From assembly GCA_031282905.1 (NCBI GenBank), contig JAITCV010000102.1, positions 1-12,229 on the forward strand: DNA of 12,229 bases. The letters run 5' to 3'. The notes beneath the pieces are model-generated. The model did no database searches. It had not been told where the DNA came from and was given only the letters and a program-made list of their open reading frames with translations. This document shows positions 1-6,491 of this stretch, in pieces. Position 1 is the stretch's first letter. Every line of letters begins with the position of its first letter. The stretch comes from Azoarcus sp. (GTDB taxonomy: Bacteria; Pseudomonadota; Gammaproteobacteria; Burkholderiales; Rhodocyclaceae). The position numbers were made by a program, and so were the translations under genes.

Positions 1-265
1 TGGCTGTCCGGCAGGAGCATCAGGCCATCGACCGGGTTGGTATCGCTGCTGGCTGTCCGGCAAGAGCACGGGCCACCGACTGGGTTGGCATCGCCGCTGG
101 CTGCCCGGCAGGAGCATCAGGCCATCGACCGGGTTGGCATCGCCGCTGGCTGTCCGGCAGGAGCATCAGGCCATCGACCGAGTTGGCATCGCTCTTGGTT
201 GCCCGGCAGGAGCACGGGCAACCGACCGGGTTGGCATCGCCGCTGGCTGCCCGACAAAGCGCAAC
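1..265. repeat. 48/49-bp tandem repeat array, about 5.5 copies, open at left edge
   Basis: Units begin with TGGCTGTCCGG or TGGYTGCCCGG at 1, 50, 98, 147 and 196, and a degenerate partial unit starts at 244. Units 1, 3 and 4 are 49 bp and carry GCATCAGGCCATCGACC. Units 2 and 5 are 48 bp and carry GCACGGGCCACCGACT or GCACGGGCAACCGACC, one base shorter. The order is therefore A-B-A-A-B. Copies differ by only a few substitutions. Neither unit length is a multiple of three, so any reading frame rotates from copy to copy, which argues against a repetitive protein. The array lies downstream of the fliE stop. The left boundary is not visible, so the true copy number is unknown. Function unknown: it could be a minisatellite or a protein-binding array. 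Confidence 0.93.
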
Positions 266-381
266 AAGGCGTATTTTCTGCCCGGCGCGTATCGGTTTGC
301 CGCTTTCGGTGACGTGTTGCGCCCAGGATATTTCGCCGGTGGATAAATAGAGTGTGGGTTGTAGCGATAACTTCCTGTCGA
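266..381. other. Non-coding stretch between the tandem repeat and the fliE stop
   Basis: No gene with a believable start and ribosome binding site is seen on either strand. No GC-rich hairpin with a T-run follows fliE, so I cannot name its terminator. Read on the minus strand, about 30 codons resemble ordinary protein (TGEISWAQHVTESGKPIRAG), but they run without a break into the frame-rotating repeats and have no start signal. This is treated as chance or a remnant. Confidence 0.5.
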
Positions 382-705
382 TCAAACCGACATGTTCATG
401 ATGTCCTGATAGGCGCTCGTCAGGCGGTTGCGCACCTGCACCATTTGCTGGAACGAAAGGCTGGCCTTTTGCAGGTTTACCATTACGTCCTGGAGGTTGA
501 CATTGGGGTCGCCCGCGGAAAAATCTTCCGCCATGGCGCGTGCTTCTTTCTGGGCCGCGCTGACGTCTTTCAGCGCGTTGTTGAGCACGTCGGCGAAACT
601 GACCTCGCCCGCTACCGCTTCCTTGCCCTGCGCGGGCTTGTTCTGGGCGGCCTGGGACACCGAGCGCAACTCGGTGAGCATTTGATCGATTCCACGGGTA
701 TCCAT
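382..705 (-). CDS. fliE: Flagellar hook-basal body protein FliE
   Basis: This encodes 107 residues, the normal FliE size. FliE joins the MS ring (FliF) to the proximal rod and is among the first substrates through the flagellar export gate. Visible family features are the N-terminal SFADVLNNAL helix (about residues 36-45) and the conserved C-terminal half, with GDPNVNLQDVM (about 65-75), LQKASLSFQQMVQVRN (78-93) and LTSAYQDIMNM (95-105). The start is the ATG at 705, preceded by GGGAGCAGGA at good spacing. A longer frame to 807 would add residues unlike FliE and would run through the sigma-54 promoter, so it is rejected. The gene lies downstream of and parallel to fleR. It has its own RpoN-type promoter, consistent with FleR control. 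It is separated from, and divergent to, its usual partner fliF. Confidence 0.97.
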   Translation of the reverse strand: MDTRGIDQMLTELRSVSQAAQNKPAQGKEAVAGEVSFADVLNNALKDVSAAQKEARAMAEDFSAGDPNVNLQDVMVNLQKASLSFQQMVQVRNRLTSAYQDIMNMSV

Positions 706-749
706 ATTCCTGCTCCCGAAGCGGGTTGACACGGCGTTGAGCATAGCAG

Positions 750-765
750 AGCAATTGGCATGCCA
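750..765 (-). promoter_or_regulatory. Sigma-54 (-24/-12) promoter of fliE
   Basis: Read on the minus strand the site is TGGCATG-CCAA-TTGCT, against the RpoN consensus TGGCACG-N4-TTGCW. Only one base of the -24 element departs from it, and the spacing is the required GG-N10-GC. Transcription should start near 739, giving a leader of about 35 nt to the fliE ATG. The site sits between fleR and fliE, so fliE can be transcribed independently of fleSR by the product of the adjacent enhancer-binding-protein gene. The rest of the gap (766-899) shows no gene and no clear terminator for fleR; it is where an enhancer site for FleR might lie. Confidence 0.82.
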
Positions 766-899
766 CCACCTCGGGCAAACCAGCGGGCAAACCTTGAGAG
801 TCAGCAAGCATCATGCCAATCGGCACGCCGCAGCAGTCCAGGGGGTAAATTGAATACGCGGCGACCAGGCCATCGTCACTTGAGGGTTTTCTGCTTGCA

Positions 900-2333
900 T
901 CAGACCTCGTAGCCTTCGTCCCGGTATTGCTGGAGTTTGTAGCGTAGCGTGCGTTCGGAGATGCCCAGTCTTTCCACGGTTTTCTTGCGCGAACCGCCCA
1001 TCTCGCGCAGGGTGCCGAGGATGTGCTCACGTTCCAGGTCGCGCATGTTGCCGGAACGCGCCTCGGGCGTGGATGTGGACGCGAGGGACGGCGGAGCCAT
1101 GGCGAACGGCGCGGGTGAGACCGGCGGAACCGCAGCCAGTGCGGAGGCGGCAAAACTTGCCGGGGGCGGCATCGCTGGCCGTGGCGTTGCCGCGCCTTCG
1201 TCCGTCCAGTGCGGCAGGCATATTTTCAGGGTGTCGGCGCTCACGGTGTCGCCCGGGGTGAGAATCAGCGCGCGATGCATGGTGTTTTCCAGTTCGCGCA
1301 CGTTGCCCGGCCAGGTGTAGCGCGGCAGCAGCGCCTCGGCTTCGGGCGAGAACCATGCCTGCCGTCCGGCGCGCTGGGCGTGGCGCGCCAGGAAATGACG
1401 GGCCAGCGGCACGATGTCGCCCAGACGCTCGCGCAGGGCGGGAATGGCCAGCGGGAAGACATTGAGGCGGTAATACAAATCCTCGCGGAAACGTCCGGCG
1501 GCGATTTCCCGTTCCATGTCGCGGTTGCTGGTCGCCAGCACACGGATGTCGAGCGGCACGGGTTTCTTGCCGCCGACGCGCTCCACTTCCCGTTCCTGCA
1601 ATACCCGCAACAGCTTGGCCTGGAGACCGAGCGGCATTTCGGAGATTTCGTCGAGCAGGATGGTGCCATGCTGGGCTTGTTCGAACTTGCCCGGTTGCGC
1701 GCTTTGCGCGCCGGTAAACGCGCCTTTTTCGTAGCCGAACAGCGTCGCTTCGAGCAGGTTTTCGGGAATGGCGGCGCAGTTGATCGCCACGAACGGCGCG
1801 GCGCGGCGCGGCGAGTGGTGATGGATGTAACGCGCGAAGACTTCCTTGCCGGTGCCGGATTCGCCGGTCAGCAGCACAGTGGCATCGGTTTCCGCCACCC
1901 GCGCGGCGAGCGCGAGCAGATTGCAGGTCTGGATATCTTCGGCGATGGTGTCGTCTATTCCGGGCGGCACCGCCGCATAGCGGCGCACGCTCTCCAGCAG
2001 GATGTCCGGCTCGAACGGTTTCATCAGGAAATCACACGCGCCGCCGCGCATCGCCGCCACCGCTTTGTCGACGTCGCCGTAGGCGGTCATCAGGATCACG
2101 GGCAATTGCGGCTGGCGGCGGCGGATTTCGCCGAGGAGTGCCAGCCCGTCCATCGGCTGCATCTTCAGGTCGGTCACCACTAGGTTGAAATGGTGCTGGT
2201 CGAGCGTGGCCAGCGCCGCCGGGCCGCCGTCGACCCCGGTCACGCCGTGTCCGGCCATCTCCAGAGTGAGGCACACCGCATCCCTCAGCGCGGCGTCGTC
2301 TTCGACGATCAGGATATTCAGATGTTCGATCAT
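900..2333 (-). CDS. fleR: Sigma-54-dependent flagellar response regulator FleR (FlrC type)
   Basis: The 477-residue protein has the full NtrC-type layout. The receiver domain (about 5-118) has acidic pocket E11/D12/D13, phosphorylatable D55 (VVTDLKM), T83 and K105 (LMKPF). The AAA+ domain (about 135-365) has Walker A GESGTGKE at 157-164, the sigma-54 contact loop GAFTGA at 204-209, Walker B ILLDE at 225-229 and the WPGNVRELEN motif. A Pro/Ala-rich linker of about 50 residues follows, then a Fis-type helix-turn-helix at the C-terminus (KKTVERLGISERTLRYKL). It should activate RpoN-dependent class III flagellar genes when phosphorylated by FleS. The ATG at 2333 is preceded by GGGAG and overlaps the fleS stop as ATGA, so translation is probably coupled. 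Adjacency to fleS and fliE makes the flagellar assignment firm; the names fleR and flrC are interchangeable here. Confidence 0.95.
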   Translation of the reverse strand: MIEHLNILIVEDDAALRDAVCLTLEMAGHGVTGVDGGPAALATLDQHHFNLVVTDLKMQPMDGLALLGEIRRRQPQLPVILMTAYGDVDKAVAAMRGGACDFLMKPFEPDILLESVRRYAAVPPGIDDTIAEDIQTCNLLALAARVAETDATVLLTGESGTGKEVFARYIHHHSPRRAAPFVAINCAAIPENLLEATLFGYEKGAFTGAQSAQPGKFEQAQHGTILLDEISEMPLGLQAKLLRVLQEREVERVGGKKPVPLDIRVLATSNRDMEREIAAGRFREDLYYRLNVFPLAIPALRERLGDIVPLARHFLARHAQRAGRQAWFSPEAEALLPRYTWPGNVRELENTMHRALILTPGDTVSADTLKICLPHWTDEGAATPRPAMPPPASFAASALAAVPPVSPAPFAMAPPSLASTSTPEARSGNMRDLEREHILGTLREMGGSRKKTVERLGISERTLRYKLQQYRDEGYEV

Positions 2334-3475
2334 GTCTGCGCTCCCGCGGGTAGCAAGGGTAAGGTCAGGGTAAAGGTCGAACCCGCGCCGGGGGTGGATT
2401 CGAGCATGATGTCGCCGCCATGGCCGCGCGCCACGCCGCGCGCGATCGCCAGCCCCAGTCCGGTGCCTTCGGTGCGGGTGGTGAAGAAGGGCTCGAACAG
2501 GCGCGCTTGCAAATCGGGCTCGATGCCGCGGCCATCGTCCTGGACGATGAAGTGTACTTCCTTGCCCCATTCGCCCTGCCCCTGGCGCACTTCGCAATTC
2601 ACTCGTCCTCCGGCGGCGGTGGCCTGGATTGCGTTTTCGAGCAAATTGGTCAGCGCGCCGCCCAATGCCTTGCGGTCGCCATGAACGAGCAGATCGCCGC
2701 ATTCGCAATGGCTGGAAAAGGCAATCTGCCGGGCGCGGGCCAGCGGCTCCAGGGTATGGGTGAGCTCCGCGACCAGTTCGCCGACCACGAAGTCTTGCCG
2801 CCCCAAACTGTCGCCGCGGGCAAAAAGCAGCATGTCGCGGATCAGCCGTTCGAGGTAACGCAGGCGTTCGATCGCGCGTTCGGCCACTTTCATGCGCTCG
2901 ACCGGCCCGAGTTCAGGCTGGCGCAAATTGCCGGTGTAGAGCAGGGCCGCGGCCAGCGGCGTACGCAATTGGTGGGCAAGCCCCGCGACCATTTCGCCCA
3001 TGGCCGCCAAACGCTCGTTGCGCTCGGCAGCCAGCCGCATGCGGTGGGTTTCGGTCACGTCCTGCAACAGCAGGATGCGGCCTTCGCCGGATTCGAGCGC
3101 GGTTTCGGAGACCGCCAGCCGCCTTGCACCTTCGGGCCGCGCCAGGCTGCGCTCGCCGGGGTTTTCCGTGGGCATCAGCGCCGCCGCCACCGTGAGCCAA
3201 TCCTGGCCGACGACATTGCCGCTCAAAAACAGCCCGGCGGCGCGATTCATCTGCTCCACCTTGCCGTCGCGGTCGAGCACCACCACTCCGGCGGGCAAGG
3301 CTTCCATCAACACGGCAAAACGCTCGGAGAGTTGCGCCACCTGGGCCTGCAAGGCGTTGTACGCTTCGGAGAGTTCCTCGGAAGCGCGGTTGAACAGGGT
3401 AAACGCCTCGGCAAGCTGCGCGGCGGAAAGCGGCGCATCCCCAGCGGGCGGCGAAGCGAAGGCGGAGGGCATCAT
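2330..3475 (-). CDS. fleS: Flagellar sensor histidine kinase FleS (FlrB type)
   Basis: The 381-residue protein has no hydrophobic segment long enough to span a membrane, so it is predicted to be cytosolic, as FleS/FlrB proteins are. Domains in order are an N-terminal helical or coiled region (about 16-58), a PAS domain (about 59-143, starting ALPAGVVVLDRDGKV), the HisKA domain with phospho-acceptor H168 in GLAHQLRTPLAAA, and a HATPase_c domain with N-box LLENAIQA, G1 box DDGRGIE and G2 box GTGLGLAI. It should phosphorylate FleR, encoded immediately downstream with a 4-bp ATGA overlap. Two ATGs are in tandem (3475 and 3472); the first is taken because AGGA lies 8 nt upstream. The signal sensed by the PAS domain cannot be told from sequence; in related systems it is thought to report basal-body assembly. 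Confidence 0.93.
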   Translation of the reverse strand: MMPSAFASPPAGDAPLSAAQLAEAFTLFNRASEELSEAYNALQAQVAQLSERFAVLMEALPAGVVVLDRDGKVEQMNRAAGLFLSGNVVGQDWLTVAAALMPTENPGERSLARPEGARRLAVSETALESGEGRILLLQDVTETHRMRLAAERNERLAAMGEMVAGLAHQLRTPLAAALLYTGNLRQPELGPVERMKVAERAIERLRYLERLIRDMLLFARGDSLGRQDFVVGELVAELTHTLEPLARARQIAFSSHCECGDLLVHGDRKALGGALTNLLENAIQATAAGGRVNCEVRQGQGEWGKEVHFIVQDDGRGIEPDLQARLFEPFFTTRTEGTGLGLAIARGVARGHGGDIMLESTPGAGSTFTLTLPLLPAGAQT

Positions 3476-3498
3476 GGCGGCGATCCTGATTACACGAC

Positions 3499-3514
3499 GG
3501 GCACTCTACGCGCG
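3499..3514 (+). promoter_or_regulatory. Weak candidate sigma-54 promoter for fliFGHI
   Basis: GGGCACT-CTAC-GCGCG keeps the obligatory GG-N10-GC spacing and five of six bases of the -24 box, but the -12 box is poor. A second candidate with the same spacing lies at 3532-3547 (CGGCAAACAGGCGGCA), with a better -12 but worse -24 element. Either would give a leader of roughly 75-110 nt to fliF. I found no convincing sigma-70 or sigma-28 promoter in this gap, so how the operon starts remains uncertain. Confidence 0.25.
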
Positions 3515-3530
3515 CGGGCGTCCAGATCAA
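3503..3530 (-). promoter_or_regulatory. Candidate sigma-70 promoter for fleSR
   Basis: On the minus strand TTGATC (3530-3525) and TAGAGT (3508-3503) are separated by 16 bp. Each hexamer matches four of six consensus bases. The predicted start would be near 3496, about 20 nt before the fleS ATG, with AGGA in between. The position is right, but the elements are only moderate. FleS/FleR operons in Pseudomonas and Vibrio are RpoN-driven, so this reading could be wrong. Confidence 0.4.
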
Positions 3531-3541
3531 CCGGCAAACAG

Positions 3542-3562
3542 GCGGCAAAAAATGCCGCTTTT
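3542..3562 (+). terminator. Hairpin plus T4 in the fleS-fliF divergent gap
   Basis: GCGGCA and TGCCGC form a 6-bp stem around an A5 loop and are followed directly by TTTT. It looks like a small intrinsic terminator pointing at fliF, yet no gene upstream on this strand needs one. If fliF transcription starts before it, the hairpin would be in the fliF leader and could attenuate. If transcription starts after it, the hairpin is only DNA-level structure. The stem is short and the T-run is only four bases. Confidence 0.35.
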
Positions 3563-3633
3563 CGACCGACCCGAAACAGGCGCCACGGCGGACAATGCCG
3601 CTATCCATAGAATGGGCAAGCCAGGGGTACAGC

Positions 3634-5352
3634 ATGGCCACCGCAGAAAACATCGCAGGAAACCCGAACGCGCTGGATGCCGCACCGGAAAACAGCAACG
3701 CCTTGCGCGCCCGGCTGCAACAACTCATCAGTAACGCGCGCGCGCTCACCCAGCCGCAAAAAATTGCCGCCGCCGCAATGCTCGCGCTCGCCATCGCCTT
3801 CATCGCCGGCATTGTGTTATGGAACCGTGACCCCGGCACCGCCGTGCTTTTTGCCGATTTCGACAGTCACGATGGCGGCGAAATCATCTCCGCGCTCCAG
3901 GCCCAGAACGTGCCCTACAGCATGTCGAAGGATGGCCGCGCCATCCTGGTGCCCAAGGCCATGGTGCATGAAACCCGGCTGCGGCTCGCCGCGCAGGGAT
4001 TGCCGAAGGGCGGCATCGTCGGCTTCGAGCTCATGGACAACCAGAAGCTCGGCATGTCGCAGTTCAACGAGCAGGTGAATTACCAGCGCGCGCTCGAAGG
4101 AGAACTCGCGCGCACGATCCAGTCGCTGTCCTCGGTGGCGGGCGCGCGCGTCCATCTGGCGATACCCAAACAGACCGCCTTTCTGCGCGACAACGAAAAA
4201 CCCACCGCCTCGGTCATGGTGCAACTGCGTCCCGGGCGCTTCCTCGACGCCAACCAGGTCGCCGGGATCGTGCATCTGGTGTCGTCGAGCGTGCCCAAGA
4301 TGAACGAATCCGGCGTCAGCATCATCGACCAGCATGGCGAACTGCTCACCCGCTCCCCCGACGACAAGAACCGCAGCGAACTGGATCCGGCGCAACTGCG
4401 CTATATCGAGGAAGTCGAAACCGCTCTCAACCGCCGCATCGACAACATCCTGACCCCCATCTTCGGCAGGGATAATTTTCGCGCCCAGGTCGCGGTCGAC
4501 ATCGACTTCAACCAGGTCGAACAAACCGCCGAAACCTACAAGCCCAACCCCTCGCCCGACCAAGCCATCCGCAGTCAGCAAACCATCGAGCAACAGACCC
4601 GCGACCAGGGGCCGCAAGGCGTGCCGGGCGCGCTCACCAACCAGCCGCCGGTGCCCGCCATCGCGCCCATCACCGTGCCGCCGGTGCCCGCCACCGGGCC
4701 GGGCGGCCAGCCGTTGACCAACAGCCGTTCGGCGGTGCTCAACTACGAACTCGACCACACCATCCAGCACGTCAAGCAATCGATCGGCCAGACCAAGCGG
4801 CTGACGATCGCCGTGGTGATCAATCACCGCAACCTGCAAATCCCCGGCGGCGAACCGCAAACCCTGCCGATCAGCGATGATGAAATCACCCGCATCACCG
4901 GCCTGGTGCGCGATGCCGTCGGCTACAACCCCGCGCGCGGCGATACGATCAGCGTCACCAGCAGCCCGTTCGCCGAATCCACCCTCAAGCCGCAATATCC
5001 ATTGTGGAAAGATCCGGAAGTCCTCGCGCTTGGCAAGGAAAGCCTACCCTACATAATGACCTTCATCGCCATTCTCCTGGCCTATTTCGCCATCATCCGC
5101 CCGCTGCTGCGCGTGCTGATGCCTCCGCCCCCGCCCAGGACGGACGGAAAAGCCGGTGAAACGGAAAGGGAAATGGAACCGGGCGATGGCTACGATGACG
5201 CTATCGTCGAACTCACCGCAGAAGCAACCGAGGAAGACAGTTACGAGAAACGAGTGGAACGCGCGCGCGAACTTGCCCGCTCCAATCCCAAGCATGTCTC
5301 CGAACTGCTCAAGGAATGGATGGGGCTCAATGAAGAAGGAGGACGCAAATAA
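3634..5352 (+). CDS. fliF: Flagellar MS-ring protein FliF
   Basis: The 572-residue protein is the normal length for FliF, which forms the membrane-embedded MS ring on which the switch and export gate are built. An N-terminal cytoplasmic stretch leads into TM1 (about 44-63, IAAAAMLALAIAFIAGIVLW). The ring-building-motif periplasmic region follows (TAVLFADFDSHDGGEI, QKLGMSQFNEQVNYQRALEG, ARVHLAIPKQ). A Pro/Gly-rich insert at about 320-370 corresponds to the beta-collar region. TM2 (about 472-490) precedes the FliG-binding C-terminal tail, with helix YEKRVERARELARSNPKHVS and ELLKEWMG near the end. The ATG at 3634, with AGGGG seven bases upstream, is preferred to the in-frame ATG at 3595, which lacks a binding site. 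It heads a plus-strand operon and overlaps fliG by one base. Confidence 0.97.
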   Translation: MATAENIAGNPNALDAAPENSNALRARLQQLISNARALTQPQKIAAAAMLALAIAFIAGIVLWNRDPGTAVLFADFDSHDGGEIISALQAQNVPYSMSKDGRAILVPKAMVHETRLRLAAQGLPKGGIVGFELMDNQKLGMSQFNEQVNYQRALEGELARTIQSLSSVAGARVHLAIPKQTAFLRDNEKPTASVMVQLRPGRFLDANQVAGIVHLVSSSVPKMNESGVSIIDQHGELLTRSPDDKNRSELDPAQLRYIEEVETALNRRIDNILTPIFGRDNFRAQVAVDIDFNQVEQTAETYKPNPSPDQAIRSQQTIEQQTRDQGPQGVPGALTNQPPVPAIAPITVPPVPATGPGGQPLTNSRSAVLNYELDHTIQHVKQSIGQTKRLTIAVVINHRNLQIPGGEPQTLPISDDEITRITGLVRDAVGYNPARGDTISVTSSPFAESTLKPQYPLWKDPEVLALGKESLPYIMTFIAILLAYFAIIRPLLRVLMPPPPPRTDGKAGETEREMEPGDGYDDAIVELTAEATEEDSYEKRVERARELARSNPKHVSELLKEWMGLNEEGGRK

Positions 5353-6359
5353 TGGCCGCAGCCAACCCCGAAGAGGGCCTGGAAAAAGCCGCCCTCCTGC
5401 TCGTCACCCTGGGCGCGGACGAAGCCGCCGAAGTGCTCAAGCACCTCGGCCCGCGCGAAGTGCAGAAACTGGGCATGAAAATGGCCACCATGCCCGCGCA
5501 GCAACGCGCCAAGGTCGAACCCCTGCTCGTCGAACTCAACGAACATTTCGACAAGGGCATAGCCATCCAGGCCGACGAAGAACAGATCCGCCTGATGCTG
5601 ACCAAGGCGCTCGGCGACGAACGCGCCGCCCACCTCATCTCGCGCGTATTGCAAGGCTCGGACACCGCCGGGATCGAAAACCTGAAATGGCTCGACCCCT
5701 CGACCGCCTCCGACCTGATCAAGAACGAGCACCCGCAGATCATCGCCACCATCCTCGTCCACCTCCCCTACGACCAGGCGGGCGAAATCCTCAAGCATTT
5801 CTCCGATCGGCTGAGGAATGACGTGGTGCTGCGCATCGCCACCCTCGATGGCGTCCAGCCTCAAGCGCTGAAGGAACTCAACGAATCGCTCACCAAGATG
5901 CTCTCGGGCGCGGCCGCCACCAAGAAAGCGGCGATGGGCGGGGTGCGCCACGCCGCCGAAATCCTCAACTTCGTCGGCGCCGCCGCCGAAACCGCGGTAC
6001 TCGACAACGTGCGCGATTACGACCCCGAACTCGCGCAGAAAATCCTCGACGAAATGTTCGTGTTCGAAAACCTGCTCGACATCGACGACCGCGGCATCCA
6101 GACCATCCTGCGCGAAATCCAGTCCGATTCGCTCATCATCGCCCTCAAGGGTGCCTCGCCCGAACTCCGCGAAAAGGTTTTCAAGAACATGTCGAGCCGC
6201 GCAGCCGAAATGATGCGCGAAGACCTCGAAGCCAAAGGTCCGGTGCGGCTCTCCGAAGTCGAAGCCGAACAAAAGGAAATTCTCAAGGTCGTCCGCCGCC
6301 TGGCCGAAGAAGGCCAAGTGGTCATGGGCGGCAAGGGAGGCGACGATGGTTTCGTCTGA
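5352..6359 (+). CDS. fliG: Flagellar motor switch protein FliG
   Basis: The 335-residue protein is full length. FliG sits on the MS ring and converts stator ion flow to torque through its C-terminal domain. Visible features are the N-terminal FliF-binding domain (LEKAALLLVTLGADEAAEVLK, about 10-30), the EHPQ motif at 126-129 of the middle FliM-binding domain, the flexible GG hinge at 196-197, the MFVF motif at 235-238 (EMFVFENLLDID) and the charged torque helix around 270-295 (SPELREKVFKNMSSRAAEMM). It starts at the ATG sharing its A with the fliF stop (TAATG), with a strong AGGAGG just upstream, so it is translationally coupled to fliF. Confidence 0.98.
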   Translation: MAAANPEEGLEKAALLLVTLGADEAAEVLKHLGPREVQKLGMKMATMPAQQRAKVEPLLVELNEHFDKGIAIQADEEQIRLMLTKALGDERAAHLISRVLQGSDTAGIENLKWLDPSTASDLIKNEHPQIIATILVHLPYDQAGEILKHFSDRLRNDVVLRIATLDGVQPQALKELNESLTKMLSGAAATKKAAMGGVRHAAEILNFVGAAAETAVLDNVRDYDPELAQKILDEMFVFENLLDIDDRGIQTILREIQSDSLIIALKGASPELREKVFKNMSSRAAEMMREDLEAKGPVRLSEVEAEQKEILKVVRRLAEEGQVVMGGKGGDDGFV

Positions 6360-6405
6360 CGTCTCGCCCCCATCCGTCGCGGGTATATTCGCCCACGGCG
6401 CCTCC

Positions 6406-6435
6406 CGCAGGGGCGAGGCATGCCTCGCCCCTGCG
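6406..6435. repeat. 30-bp perfect palindrome between fliG and fliH
   Basis: CGCAGGGGCGAGGCA is followed immediately by its exact reverse complement, giving two 15-bp arms with no spacer. In RNA this is a very stable hairpin inside the fliFGHI transcript, 47 nt after the fliG stop and 57 nt before the fliH start. An extra CTCGCCCC at 6363-6370 could pair with the left arm instead, giving an alternative fold. There is no T-run, so it is not a typical terminator. The GGGGCGAGGCATGCCTCGCCCC core resembles dispersed short palindromic elements I know from several bacterial phyla; whether it is multicopy here cannot be seen from one window. Confidence 0.9.
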
Positions 6436-6491
6436 ACGCCACCGGCGAAAGAAAAAACGGCGGCATCCCAGCGCGCCGTCGGGAGTCCGTC

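Noticed and set aside
1..265. CRISPR array
   Set aside because: The units are directly contiguous and variable along their whole length, with no constant-repeat and unique-spacer alternation and no cas genes.
20..1153. A 377-codon minus-strand frame spanning the repeats, fliE and the fleR end
   Set aside because: It runs out of frame through fliE and fleR and through 48/49-bp repeats that rotate the frame. It is Arg/Pro/Ser-rich with no domain.
3545..3570. Sigma-54 promoter for fleS on the minus strand (CGGTCGAAAAGCGGCA)
   Set aside because: The GG-N10-GC spacing is right, but too few other consensus bases match, and it overlaps the hairpin. The sigma-70-like site closer to the gene is at least as good.
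3608..3613. TAGAAT as a -10 box for fliF
   Set aside because: No -35 match lies at 16-18 bp, and the transcript would start on top of the ribosome binding site.
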